From positions 1 to 24,276 of the forward strand of contig CAKUJT010000034.1 in the NCBI GenBank assembly GCA_934661765.1: a stretch of 24,276 bases of DNA. The letters are read 5' to 3'. Shown here piece by piece: positions 8,692-19,171 of the stretch (positions within the stretch are counted from its first letter, which is position 1; the number at the start of each line of letters is the position of its first letter). The DNA is from an uncultured Senegalimassilia sp. GTDB lineage: Bacteria; Actinomycetota; Coriobacteriia; Coriobacteriales; Eggerthellaceae. Both the position numbers and the translations under genes were made by a program. The notes beneath the pieces are model-generated. The model did not search any database. It was given only the letters and a program-made list of their open reading frames with translations, and was not told the DNA's origin.

Positions 8692-8853
8692 TCACGCCAA
8701 GCGCGACGCGCGAACGCTCGTCAGATGACCGTGCTCATCCTCGAATACGCACAAGCGCTTATCGCGGCTTTCGTACAGATGGGTGAATTTCGCAAGATGG
8801 CGTTTTCTTCCCGCCTTGCGCCCAGAGCGCTTGGCTTCCTGTTTGCCCGCCAT
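8692..8853 (-). CDS. Small basic protein (53 aa) translationally coupled to truA
   Basis: I do not recognise a named family. The frame encodes 53 residues, starting MAGKQEAKRSGRKAGRKRHL and ending in a TGA at 8692. The first ~22 residues are Lys/Arg-rich; the second half (LCVFEDEHGHLTSV) has the look of a short beta-strand unit with a single Cys (residue 35). I count 14 Lys/Arg against 6 Asp/Glu, so nucleic-acid or ribosome association is conceivable but only inferred. The ATG overlaps the truA stop by one base (TGATG), and GGAAGGTG inside the truA end lies 8 bases upstream, which is classic translational coupling. Codons look like those of the neighbouring genes (AAG, CGC, GAG, CTG). No clear terminator follows. 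It is too short for common length cut-offs and could easily be missed. Confidence 0.72.
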   Translation of the reverse strand: MAGKQEAKRSGRKAGRKRHLAKFTHLYESRDKRLCVFEDEHGHLTSVRASRLA

Positions 8854-9920
8854 CAGTACTGCACCTTCCAAAACACCAGACCGGCGGCTGGAGCGTTCTC
8901 CCCCGCCGCAGTTCGGTCACGGGCTTCAAGCACCTCGCGCACCCATTCGGGCTTGCGCAGGCCGCGACCCACCATGACCAGCGTGCCCACGATGGTTCGC
9001 ACCATGGAATGCAAAAACGCATTGCCCGCCACCTTAATGGTCAGCACCTCCTCGCCCATGATGGTCTCGCGCGAAAGCGAGATCTCATGCACGTTGCGGC
9101 ACGTGGGCTTGCCCACGGCGCTGGCCGCCATGCAGAAGCTTTTAAAGTCGTGCTCACCTTCCAGATAACGCGCAGCCTGCTGCATCGCCGATATATCCAG
9201 ATCGGCATGCACGAACCAGCTGAAATCGCGCATGAACAGCGGCGGCGTGTCATCCAAGCAGATATGGTAGTGATATTCGCGCCATTGCGCATCGAATCGA
9301 GCGCTGAAACCCGGCTCGCGTTCCTCCACCTTGCGCACCGTGATGTCCTCATGCGTCAACGCGTTCAGGCTTCGACGCAGGCTGTACAGGCTGCGACCTT
9401 CAAGCTCCTTGGCGGAAACGTTGAAGCTGATCACCTGGCCAAGCGCATGCACGCCCGCATCCGTGCGGCCCGAGCACACCACTTCCACCGGTCGGCGCAT
9501 CACCAGGGACAGCGCCTGCTCAAGCTCTCCCTGCACGGTAAGCTTACCAGGTTGACGGGCGAATCCGCAGAAAGGTCCGCCATTATAGGACACGGTCAGC
9601 GACAAGGTGCGCTCAGCATCCTCGCGCTTGAAGTCAGCAGCATCGCTCGCCCGTGCGGCATCGGCATAAGCCGTTGCGCCTTCGATTTGCGTCGGCGTCA
9701 CCACACCTTGCGCTCGCACGACGGCGCCTTCCGTCTGTGCCGCCGCGCCCTTCGACAGCATCGCCACATCTTCCGACTGCGTAGCCACGTCTTTCTCTCG
9801 CACCGCTGCGCCTTCTACCTGCGCTCCGGCGCCCTCGACCTGCATCGCCGCAGCTTCCGCCTGCGCCGCGTGCTCGTTATGTTCAATCGTTTTATCCATG
9901 CGGTCCATGATACGCGACAT
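8853..9920 (-). CDS. truA: tRNA pseudouridine(38-40) synthase TruA with repeat-rich N-terminal extension
   Basis: TruA converts uridines 38-40 of the tRNA anticodon arm to pseudouridine. The core runs from about residue 104 (RTLSLTVSYNGGPFCGFARQ) to the end and contains the catalytic-Asp motif CSGRTDAGVHA (Asp154 by this start), YHYHI, EGEHDFKSFC and NAFLHSMVRTIVGTL. Family members normally begin almost directly with this core. Here ~100 residues precede it, mostly nine degenerate 7-residue units rich in Ala, Gln, Glu and Gly. The start is uncertain: ATG at 9920, 9908 or 9899, none with a good Shine-Dalgarno. The in-frame ATG at 9965 is excluded because it falls at the dnaE terminator hairpin. 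A start inside the repeat, giving a shorter protein, is also possible. The stop codon overlaps the next small gene. Confidence 0.9.
   Translation of the reverse strand: MSRIMDRMDKTIEHNEHAAQAEAAAMQVEGAGAQVEGAAVREKDVATQSEDVAMLSKGAAAQTEGAVVRAQGVVTPTQIEGATAYADAARASDAADFKREDAERTLSLTVSYNGGPFCGFARQPGKLTVQGELEQALSLVMRRPVEVVCSGRTDAGVHALGQVISFNVSAKELEGRSLYSLRRSLNALTHEDITVRKVEEREPGFSARFDAQWREYHYHICLDDTPPLFMRDFSWFVHADLDISAMQQAARYLEGEHDFKSFCMAASAVGKPTCRNVHEISLSRETIMGEEVLTIKVAGNAFLHSMVRTIVGTLVMVGRGLRKPEWVREVLEARDRTAAGENAPAAGLVFWKVQY
8862..8869 (-). promoter_or_regulatory. Ribosome binding site of the 53-aa gene, inside truA
   Basis: GGAAGGTG on the minus strand lies 8 bases before the ATG that overlaps the truA stop codon. 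It is the main sequence support for translation of the small downstream gene. Confidence 0.6.
9657..9851 (-). repeat. Degenerate 21-bp tandem repeat encoding heptapeptide units in TruA
   Basis: On the minus strand the frame reads AAMQVEG, AGAQVEG, AAVREKD, VATQSED, VAMLSKG, AAAQTEG, AVVRAQG, a 9-residue unit VVTPTQIEG, and ATAYADA. The period is 7 codons (21 bp) with a Gly or Asp closing most units. The DNA copies are diverged, with conservation mainly at the CAG-x-GAA-GGC core, so it is an old or protein-selected repeat rather than a fresh slippage array. Confidence 0.7.
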
Positions 9921-9927
9921 CGCACTG

Positions 9928-9963
9928 CAAAAGAAACGGGACCCGGATTCACATCCGGGTCCC
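9928..9963 (-). terminator. Rho-independent terminator of dnaE
   Basis: A perfect 11-bp stem (9938-9948 with 9953-9963) and 4-base loop are followed on the minus strand by GTTTCTTTTGC. It lies about 30 bp after the dnaE stop codon and only 8 bp before the first usable truA start. Confidence 0.9.
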
Positions 9964-9994
9964 ATGGGATATCCAATACCGAGCAGCGCACCCG

Positions 9995-12900
9995 CTACGC
10001 AGTAAGCACGTTGTAGCCGAACAGATCCGTCAACTCGCTGCGCATGATGGGGCTTTCCGCATCCACCGTGACCGGAAGCTCTGCCCGGAACTTATGCCCA
10101 TCGTTTTGCCTCACGAACAGCACCACGCCATCACGCCCCGGATACGATTTCAAGATACGGCTCAAGCGCATGGACTTCGACTGATCGAAGTCCGACATCG
10201 GCACGCTCAGGCGCAGCTGACGAGGCTTCGCATCCTCTTCGCTCAGTTCAAGCGTTTCCGTCTCGAACACCATGATCTGGTTACCGCGATCGGAATGCTC
10301 GAACTTGCCCTTGATCTTGACGATGGCATCCTCTTGGATGGCCTCGGCGTTCTCCTCATACTTGAAGCAGATGCACTCTACGTGGCCTGTAGTGTCTTCC
10401 AGGTCGAACGTGGCCATCTTCGTGCCGCGCTTCGTCAGCTTCGTCACAACATTGGACACCATGCCCACGAACACCGCGGACTTGATCTCCTTCGTGCGCT
10501 CGGCCAAATCACCCAACTGCCACTTCGTGATGCGTGAGATATAGTTCTCGTACGGCGTGAGCGGATGGTCCGAGACATAGATCTTCATGATCTCCTTCTC
10601 GTACGTCAGCAGCTGGCGCTTCGGCCACTCCACCCCGTCAGGAGCGGGCACATCTTCCTGGAAACCCGAATCCGCATCGTCCGCGAACAGATCGAACATG
10701 CTCACCTGGCCGCGATCGCGGTCCTTCTGGCGCTTCGCAGCGCCTTCCAGAAGCGGCGTCTCCTCGATGAAGTACATGAGCTGCTTACGCGTGTACCCCG
10801 TCGAATCGAACGCACCGCCCTTGATGAGGGCTTCGAGCGTCTTTCGGTTGTAGCACTTCGCATCGACACGGTTCACGAAGTCGTGCAAGCTGGTGAACGG
10901 GCCGTTCTTCTCGCGCTCCTCGATGATCTCGTCGGCAACGTTGCGACCAACGCCGCGCACACCGACCAGGCCGAAACGGATGCCGTTCTCAACCGGCGTG
11001 AACTCAGCATTCGACGAGTTGATATCCGGCGGCAGCACGGGCGTGCCGTTGTGGTTGCAGCTGGAGATATAGCGAATCAAGCGGTCGGTGTTGCCCATGT
11101 AACTGGACAGCACTGCAGCCATATACTCGTTCGGGTAATGCGCCTTCAGGTAAGCGGTACGCATAACCAGGATCGAGTACGCAGCCGAGTGCGACTTGTT
11201 GAACGCGTACTTTGCGAACTTCTCCGCGTCGTCCCAAATCTTCTTCGCGATCTCAAGCGAGTAGCCGTTCTCGACCGCGCCGTTGTTCCAGTCCTCCTGC
11301 AGCATTCGCATGATGTCGAGCTTCTTCTTGCCCATTGCCTTGCGCAGCTTGTCTGCCTTGCCGGCGGAAAAGCCGCTCATGACCATGGACACTTGCATGA
11401 TCTGCTCTTGGTACACCATGGTGCCGTAAGTTTCCTCAAGCACCGGACGCAGACGCTCGTCGTAGTAGTGCACGGGCGTCTTGCCGCTTGCAACCTTGAC
11501 ATAGTCGTCGACCATGCCGGACTCCAACGGGCCCGGACGATTCAAAGCGATAGAAGCGACGATGTCGCTGAACCTCTTCGGTGGCAGGCGCGCGAACAGG
11601 CTGACGTACAAGCCGCCCTCAACCTGGAACAAGCCGTCCATATTGCCCGAACGCATGAGGGCGAACGCCGCCTCATCGTCAGTGGGGATCTCCTCGGGGA
11701 TGATTTTGCGGCCCGTAGTCATCTCCACGTTGCGACACGCGCGCGAAAGCACGCCCAACGTGCGCAAGCCAAGGAAGTCCATCTTCAACAGGCCCAGGTC
11801 CGGCGTGTAATGACCGTCGTATTGCGTGATGATGCCGCCGCCCTTGGTATCGCGTTTGACCGGCACATGGTCGGCCATAGGATCACGGCAGATGATGGTT
11901 GCGCACGCATGCACGCCCTCACCGCGCACGTGACCCTCGATGGACTGCGCCGCGTCTACGACCGCCTTGACATCCTCTTCGGTGTCGTAGGCCTTCTTCA
12001 AATCGGGGTTCGTGTCGAGCGCCTTCTGGATAGTGATACCCAGCTCGTCGCCGATCATCTTGCAGATCTTGTCGCCCACGCTGTAGGGATAGTCGAGCAC
12101 GCGTGCTGCATCACGCACGGCGTTTTTCGCCTGCAGCTTGCCGAACGTGATTACGCCCGTAACGTGATCGGCACCATACACTTCGCGGATATGTTCGATG
12201 ACCTCTTGACGACGTTCATCCTCGAAGTCGCAGTCGATATCGGGCATCTCCACGCGTTCCGGGGAAAGGAATCGCTCGAACAGCAGGCCGTTGGAGAGCG
12301 GCTCCAAGTCGGTGATGCCCATGGCGTATGCGACGATCGAACCGGCAGCGGAACCACGGCCCGGTCCAACGCCGATGCCCTGGCTTCGCGCCCAGTCCAG
12401 ATATTCCTGCACGATCAGGAAGTACGCAGGAAAGCCTTGCTGGATGATGACGCTCATCTCATATTCGGCACGGTCAAGCGGCTCTTTGGGAATGGGGTCG
12501 CCGTAGCGCTTCTTCATACCTTCGAGCACCTGATGGCGGAACCAGCTCTCGTCCGTTTCGCCCTCGGGAAGCGGGAACTTCGGCAGAATGGAATCGCGCT
12601 CAAGGATGACGTTACACTTCTCGGCAACCTCCACCGTGGTATCGCATGCCTCGGGGAAATCGCGAAGCGCCTCGCGCATCTCCTCTTCGGTTTTCATATA
12701 GAACTGGTCGTTCTCGAACTTCATGCGATTCGTATCGTTAACGGCCGAGCCCGTGCCGATGCACAGCATGATATCCTGCGCCTTCGCGTCTTCCTGCAAG
12801 AGGTAGTGGAAGTCGTTCGTTGCGATGGTCTTCAGGCCCGCACGGTGCGCAACCTCGGTAAGCTGGTGATTCAGCTCCGTTTGCGTAAGACCGCCATCCG

Positions 12901-13453
12901 TGCGGATGCCCTGGTTTTGCAGCTCGATATAGAAATCGCCCGGCTCGAAGCAGCTGGCGAACTTGTTGGCCCACTCAACCGCCTCATCGAACTGCCGGTT
13001 ATCCAGCAGTTTCGGGATGATGCCCGCGATGCACGCAGACGAGCCGATGATGCCCTTGCCATACTTCTGCAGCATGCTGAAGGTGGTGCGCGGCTTGTAG
13101 TAGAAGTTGTCGACATGCGATTCGCTGACCAAGTTCAACAGGTTGTGGTAACCCTCGTTGGTTTTAGCGAGGAGGAGCAAATGGTAAAGCCTGGGCTTCA
13201 CATCCTTGCGAAGCTCCTCATCGGTGGTGAAATACACTTCGCAACCGTAAATCGGCTTGACCTTTTTGCCGGTTTCCTTCTCAATAGCTGCGCAAGCGTC
13301 GCACAGCTCGGGAACGCCCGACATAACGCCGTGATCGCTGATGGCAACTGCGGGCATGTCGAGTTCTGCCGCACGACGGACCATATCCTTGATATGTGTC
13401 AAGCCGTCGAGCAACGAGTATTCGGTATGATTGTGCAAATGAACGAACGCCAT
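9995..13453 (-). CDS. dnaE: DNA polymerase III subunit alpha
   Basis: This 1152-residue protein is the replicative DNA polymerase of the DnaE type. The N-terminal PHP domain (about 1-220) begins HLHNHTEYSLLDG and keeps residues that look like a full metal-binding set: His7, His9, Asp40-His41, Glu72, His91, Cys141, Asp214 and His216. E. coli DnaE has lost several of these, so PHP-based proofreading is possible here (inference). The polymerase palm carries GPGRGSAAGSIVAYAMGITD (363-382) and the catalytic PDIDCDF (404-410), plus KMDFLGLRTL. The C-terminal part contains an OB-fold (AVFVGMVSNVVTKLTKRGTK). The ATG at 13453 has GAGG 7 bases upstream and matches the family start; the frame stays open a further 52 codons without support. 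It is flanked by terminators, so it is probably monocistronic. Confidence 0.97.
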   Translation of the reverse strand: MAFVHLHNHTEYSLLDGLTHIKDMVRRAAELDMPAVAISDHGVMSGVPELCDACAAIEKETGKKVKPIYGCEVYFTTDEELRKDVKPRLYHLLLLAKTNEGYHNLLNLVSESHVDNFYYKPRTTFSMLQKYGKGIIGSSACIAGIIPKLLDNRQFDEAVEWANKFASCFEPGDFYIELQNQGIRTDGGLTQTELNHQLTEVAHRAGLKTIATNDFHYLLQEDAKAQDIMLCIGTGSAVNDTNRMKFENDQFYMKTEEEMREALRDFPEACDTTVEVAEKCNVILERDSILPKFPLPEGETDESWFRHQVLEGMKKRYGDPIPKEPLDRAEYEMSVIIQQGFPAYFLIVQEYLDWARSQGIGVGPGRGSAAGSIVAYAMGITDLEPLSNGLLFERFLSPERVEMPDIDCDFEDERRQEVIEHIREVYGADHVTGVITFGKLQAKNAVRDAARVLDYPYSVGDKICKMIGDELGITIQKALDTNPDLKKAYDTEEDVKAVVDAAQSIEGHVRGEGVHACATIICRDPMADHVPVKRDTKGGGIITQYDGHYTPDLGLLKMDFLGLRTLGVLSRACRNVEMTTGRKIIPEEIPTDDEAAFALMRSGNMDGLFQVEGGLYVSLFARLPPKRFSDIVASIALNRPGPLESGMVDDYVKVASGKTPVHYYDERLRPVLEETYGTMVYQEQIMQVSMVMSGFSAGKADKLRKAMGKKKLDIMRMLQEDWNNGAVENGYSLEIAKKIWDDAEKFAKYAFNKSHSAAYSILVMRTAYLKAHYPNEYMAAVLSSYMGNTDRLIRYISSCNHNGTPVLPPDINSSNAEFTPVENGIRFGLVGVRGVGRNVADEIIEEREKNGPFTSLHDFVNRVDAKCYNRKTLEALIKGGAFDSTGYTRKQLMYFIEETPLLEGAAKRQKDRDRGQVSMFDLFADDADSGFQEDVPAPDGVEWPKRQLLTYEKEIMKIYVSDHPLTPYENYISRITKWQLGDLAERTKEIKSAVFVGMVSNVVTKLTKRGTKMATFDLEDTTGHVECICFKYEENAEAIQEDAIVKIKGKFEHSDRGNQIMVFETETLELSEEDAKPRQLRLSVPMSDFDQSKSMRLSRILKSYPGRDGVVLFVRQNDGHKFRAELPVTVDAESPIMRSELTDLFGYNVLTA

Positions 13454-13543
13454 AGATGCGCCTCGAATCTTCTCGCAAGCTGATGTGCTGCGCTTCAGTC
13501 GGGCTGGACGCCGAACAACTGAAGCAGGGTTTTCCGGTTCCCC

Positions 13544-13572
13544 ATCATAGCAGCCTTTAGCGCACGTGTGTT
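13544..13572 (-). promoter_or_regulatory. Possible extended -10 promoter of dnaE
   Basis: On the minus strand TGCTATGAT (13544-13552) is an extended -10 element with the same TATGAT hexamer proposed for asnB. The region 17 bp upstream (AACACA, 13567-13572) is a poor -35. It lies between the ATP synthase terminator and dnaE, where a promoter is expected. Confidence 0.38.
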
Positions 13573-13617
13573 CGAACAAACGATGGATTTCGCGCGGGGT
13601 TTCCTGCAACCATACGC

Positions 13618-13648
13618 AAAACGGCCCCTGCCTTTCGGCAGGGGCCGT
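13618..13648 (-). terminator. Rho-independent terminator of the ATP synthase operon
   Basis: A perfect 12-bp GC-rich stem (13621-13632 with 13637-13648), 4-base loop, and TTTTG on the minus strand, about 90 bp after the atpC stop codon. It closes the atp operon before dnaE. Confidence 0.87.
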
Positions 13649-13737
13649 CTCATTTGAACAGCCGATGGATACGACCGTCGCGTTGCCAGCAGTCGCACCA
13701 GCGGCCGCGGGTTCAGATGTTCAAGCCAACACCCAGG

Positions 13738-14007
13738 CTATGCAGCAACAGGCGTTGCGCTATCGGCAAGGATGATCACCTTGCCGTCGGTAACCTGCAC
13801 GTAGCCGCCCTTGACTTCGTAGCGCTGCACGGAGCCGCCCTCTGCAGGCGTCAGGCGGATCTCGCCATCAGCCAGCACGGACACCAGCGGAGCGTGACCG
13901 GCCAGAAAGCCCATCTCGCCCTCGACGCCCGGGACGACGACCATTTCAACCTCGCAAGCTGCAAGCTTCTCGGCAGGCGTGACGATGTCGCACTTGAAGC
14001 TAGCCAT
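13738..14007 (-). CDS. atpC: ATP synthase F1 subunit epsilon, short form
   Basis: This 89-residue protein is the epsilon subunit of the central stalk that links gamma to the c-ring. It shows the N-terminal beta-sandwich domain of the family, with FKCDIVTPAEKL, EVEMVVVPGVEGEMGFLAGHAPLV and YVQVTDGKVIILAD. Typical bacterial epsilon subunits have 130-140 residues, the extra part being a two-helix C-terminal domain that inhibits ATP hydrolysis. That domain is absent here. The 3' flank shows no continuing frame with helix-like sequence and reaches the operon terminator within ~90 bp, so this is a real short form rather than a recent frameshift. The ATG lies one base after the atpD stop, with AAGGA inside the atpD end as a probable ribosome binding site. 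Confidence 0.94.
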   Translation of the reverse strand: MASFKCDIVTPAEKLAACEVEMVVVPGVEGEMGFLAGHAPLVSVLADGEIRLTPAEGGSVQRYEVKGGYVQVTDGKVIILADSATPVAA

Positions 14008-14008
14008 A

Positions 14009-15463
<1,455 letters not shown>

Positions 15464-16366
15464 TTAATCCTCCAAAGCAGCAGCGCCACCGACGATTTCC
15501 GAAATCTCGGTCGTGATAGCGCCCTGGCGTACGCGGTTATACAATCTGGTCAACGTGTTAACCATCTCGGTGGCATTGTCCGTTGCCGACATCATGGCGT
15601 TGCGGCGTGCGCCCTGCTCAGCAGCTGCCGAGTCGATCAGCGCATGATACAGCGTAGTGCGAACATACGCCGGCAGCAGCTGGTCAAGAACAGCCTCAGG
15701 GCTCGGCTCGAAGATCACGTCGCCCTCAAGCTTCTCGCCCGCGGACTCATCGGCGCTCTCAGCCTTTGCGGCTTCGATGGTCGACGTGTCGACGGGGAGC
15801 AGCAACTCCTCGCGAAGCTGCTGCTCTGCCGAATTCTTCGCGTGGTTGTAAACCACGATGACCTCGTCGATCGATCCGTTGGCGTAAGCATCCACCGCAT
15901 AAGCGGCGATCTCGTCCGCTTCCTCGACCGTGGGGTCGGCGGACTGGCCAGCGAAGGCAAGGACCGGCTCGACACGGCGATACGTGTAATAGCCGATGGC
16001 CTTCTTGCCGCAGGCAACCACGCTGACCTCAGCGCCGGCCGCCTGCTTGCTCTTCATCAAACGATCGACTTGGCGCAGCACGTTGCTGTTGAAGCCGCCG
16101 GCCAGACCGCGGTCCGACACGACGACGACGATCAGCACGTTCTTGACCTCGTCATGCTTGCGCAACAGCGCATTCTCGGAGCCACCTACACGCTTGGCAA
16201 CGTTGGCCAACATTTCGACCATGGACTCGGCGTACGGCGTAGCCGCTGCCACGCGCTCGCCGGCAAGGCGGATCTTCGCAGCAGCAACCATTTCCATGGT
16301 ACGCGTGATCTGCTTCGTCGAAGAGACGGAGCCGATACGCCTTTCAATGTCGTGAAGGTTGGGCAT
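15464..16366 (-). CDS. atpG: ATP synthase F1 subunit gamma
   Basis: This 300-residue protein is the rotating shaft of F1. It opens with PNLHDIERRIGSVSSTKQITRTMEMVAAAK, the conserved N-terminal coiled-coil helix, contains the Rossmann-like core motif VVVVSDRGLAGGFNSNV (about 79-95), and closes with the second coiled-coil helix (ARRNAMMSATDNATEMV, LYNRVRQGAITTEISEIVGG). A charged, Glu/Ala-rich segment around residues 190-215 (IEAAKAESADESAGEKLEGD) is longer than in E. coli gamma. The start is 11 bases after the atpA stop, with AAGGTAGGT upstream. The strand between core and foot is otherwise canonical. Confidence 0.97.
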   Translation of the reverse strand: MPNLHDIERRIGSVSSTKQITRTMEMVAAAKIRLAGERVAAATPYAESMVEMLANVAKRVGGSENALLRKHDEVKNVLIVVVVSDRGLAGGFNSNVLRQVDRLMKSKQAAGAEVSVVACGKKAIGYYTYRRVEPVLAFAGQSADPTVEEADEIAAYAVDAYANGSIDEVIVVYNHAKNSAEQQLREELLLPVDTSTIEAAKAESADESAGEKLEGDVIFEPSPEAVLDQLLPAYVRTTLYHALIDSAAAEQGARRNAMMSATDNATEMVNTLTRLYNRVRQGAITTEISEIVGGAAALED

Positions 16367-16377
16367 CTCTACCTACC

Positions 16378-17942
<1,565 letters not shown>

Positions 17943-17943
<1 letters not shown>

Positions 17944-18521
17944 TAGCATTCACCTCCATCTGTGGAATGTTTCAGCACGTTGCGAGCGGCCTCAAGCTGC
18001 GACGTCATGCTGGCGTCGATTCGCTTGCCGTTGGCGCTCATCAAAATGCCGCCGATCAGGGACTTGTCGATGCTTTCGCGCAAAACGACCTTGGTGCCCA
18101 AGTCGGCTTCGGCTTTCTTCGTAATAACCTCGCGCAGGTGATCGTCGAGCGGCACGACGGTGGTTACGTCGACCACGGTGACGTTCAGCTTGCGTTCGAC
18201 CTGCTCTCCGTAGCTCTCCCATACGCGCGAGAGCAACGCGAAGTCCCCGCGCTCGGCCATGACGGCCAAGACATCGATAAGGACCGGATGTGCCTGCGCG
18301 AACACGTTGCGCGCAAGGCTGTTCCTCTGCTCGGGCGTATAAGAGCTGTCTTGCAAAGAGCTAGAGAGATCCATGTTCGAACGCATAATGCGGATAATGC
18401 GCTCGGCTTGGTCGCGAACCTCCAGCACCGCATCCTGGCCACCAGCCGCCAAAGCGGCACCTAGCAGGACAGATGCATAGGTTGCAACCTTTTCCTTTTG
18501 AACATGGCGGTTAGTTGGCAT
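17943..18521 (-). CDS. atpH: ATP synthase F1 subunit delta
   Basis: This 192-residue protein is the delta (OSCP-like) subunit that caps F1 and binds the b-subunit stalk. The N-terminal helical bundle begins [15 protein letters not shown] and the C-terminal domain shows [29 protein letters not shown] followed by [24 protein letters not shown], the conserved delta C-terminal motif (G-G-x-x-x-x-x-G-x-x-x-D-x-S). The start codon overlaps the atpF stop by 11 bases and the stop overlaps the atpA start, so it is translationally embedded in the operon. The ribosome binding site (GAGGCGGG) is rather far from the ATG, consistent with coupling to atpF translation. Confidence 0.95.
17950..17957 (-). promoter_or_regulatory. 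Ribosome binding site that decides the atpA start
   Basis: GGAGGTGA on the minus strand is a full anti-Shine-Dalgarno match. It leaves no spacer to the ATG at 17949 but a normal 6-base spacer to the GTG at 17943. Confidence 0.7.
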
Positions 18522-19119
18522 TGAAACTGCCCGCCTCGTTCACGTAGCGCTCGATGATCTTGCGGTGCTCGTCATCGTTGAGATCCTCGCCGATCAGGCG
18601 GGAAGCCACGGCGACGGACAGATCGGCCACCGAACCCTGAAGCTCGGCGATAGCGGCCTTCTTGTCAGCCTCGATGGCAGCATGGGCCTTCTCGATCATA
18701 CCGGCAGCCTCAGCCTGGGCCTTGGCGGTGATATCGGCCTTGACAGCCTCGCCCGTCTTCTTGGCGTCGGCGATGATCTGCGCGGACTGCGCCTTGGTTT
18801 CCTCCAGCTGGCGCTTGTACTCGGCGAGCACGCGCTCGCTTTCAACGCGAGCATTCTCGGACTGCTCAAGGGCGTCCTTGATGGTGGTCTCACGCTTGAC
18901 AAGCATGCCCTCGAACAGCGGCCAACCGAATTTCGCCAGGATGATCCACAAGATGATGAACGCAACGAGCATGGGGATGAACTCATCCATCTGCGGCAGG
19001 ATAGCCGCAACGCCGCTGCCTTCATCGGCAAATGCCTGAGCAGGAAGCATAGCGCTTGCCGCGCCGAATGCGACGGCGGCGCTGCCGCAACCACGGAGCA
19101 CTTTGTTCTTAACGTTCAA
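18511..19119 (-). CDS. atpF: ATP synthase Fo subunit b with signal-peptide-like N-terminus (TTG start)
   Basis: This 202-residue protein is the b subunit, the peripheral stalk linking the membrane a subunit to F1. Residues 1-31 look like a cleavable signal peptide: basic start (MNVKNKVLRG), hydrophobic Ala-rich core, and AQAFA-DE as a possible cleavage site. The true membrane anchor follows at about 48-67 (FIPMLVAFIILWIILAKFGW), then the long charged stalk helix (70-170). Most bacterial b subunits start directly at the anchor, so the leader is unusual. The TTG at 19119 is supported by AAAGGAGG with an 8-base spacer; the next in-frame GTG (codon 7) would have a worse spacing. The gene ends overlapping atpH by 11 bases. 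Confidence 0.94.
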   Translation of the reverse strand: MNVKNKVLRGCGSAAVAFGAASAMLPAQAFADEGSGVAAILPQMDEFIPMLVAFIILWIILAKFGWPLFEGMLVKRETTIKDALEQSENARVESERVLAEYKRQLEETKAQSAQIIADAKKTGEAVKADITAKAQAEAAGMIEKAHAAIEADKKAAIAELQGSVADLSVAVASRLIGEDLNDDEHRKIIERYVNEAGSFNAN

Positions 19120-19127
19120 CTCGCTTG

Positions 19128-19135
19128 CCTCCTTT
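19128..19135 (-). promoter_or_regulatory. Strong ribosome binding site that decides the TTG start of atpF
   Basis: AAAGGAGG on the minus strand with an 8-base spacer to the TTG at 19119. This is among the best Shine-Dalgarno sites of the operon and compensates for the weak start codon. Confidence 0.7.
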
Positions 19136-19171
19136 CCTTAGCCTATAGGTCTTGCTTGAGTCGAAAACCTG

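Noticed and set aside
9009..10016. Plus-strand 335-codon frame opposite truA with visible AF-x-LRR-like repeats
   Set aside because: The repeats are the antisense reading of the TruA heptad repeat, and the frame crosses the dnaE terminator. No start signal or family match is seen.
10565..13483. A 972-codon open frame on the plus strand opposite dnaE, and similar ones opposite atpD/atpG (806 codons), glyA (607), atpA (482) and the YhgE gene (439)
   Set aside because: All lie opposite clearly identified genes in the same antisense register and encode Leu/Arg/His/Val-rich sequence with no family motifs. They are mirror products of codon bias.
13495..13698. Minus-strand frame ending MMGNRKTLLQLFGVQPD between atpC and dnaE
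   Set aside because: It runs through the ATP synthase terminator hairpin and has no ribosome binding site. Its last ATG overlaps the proposed dnaE -10 element.
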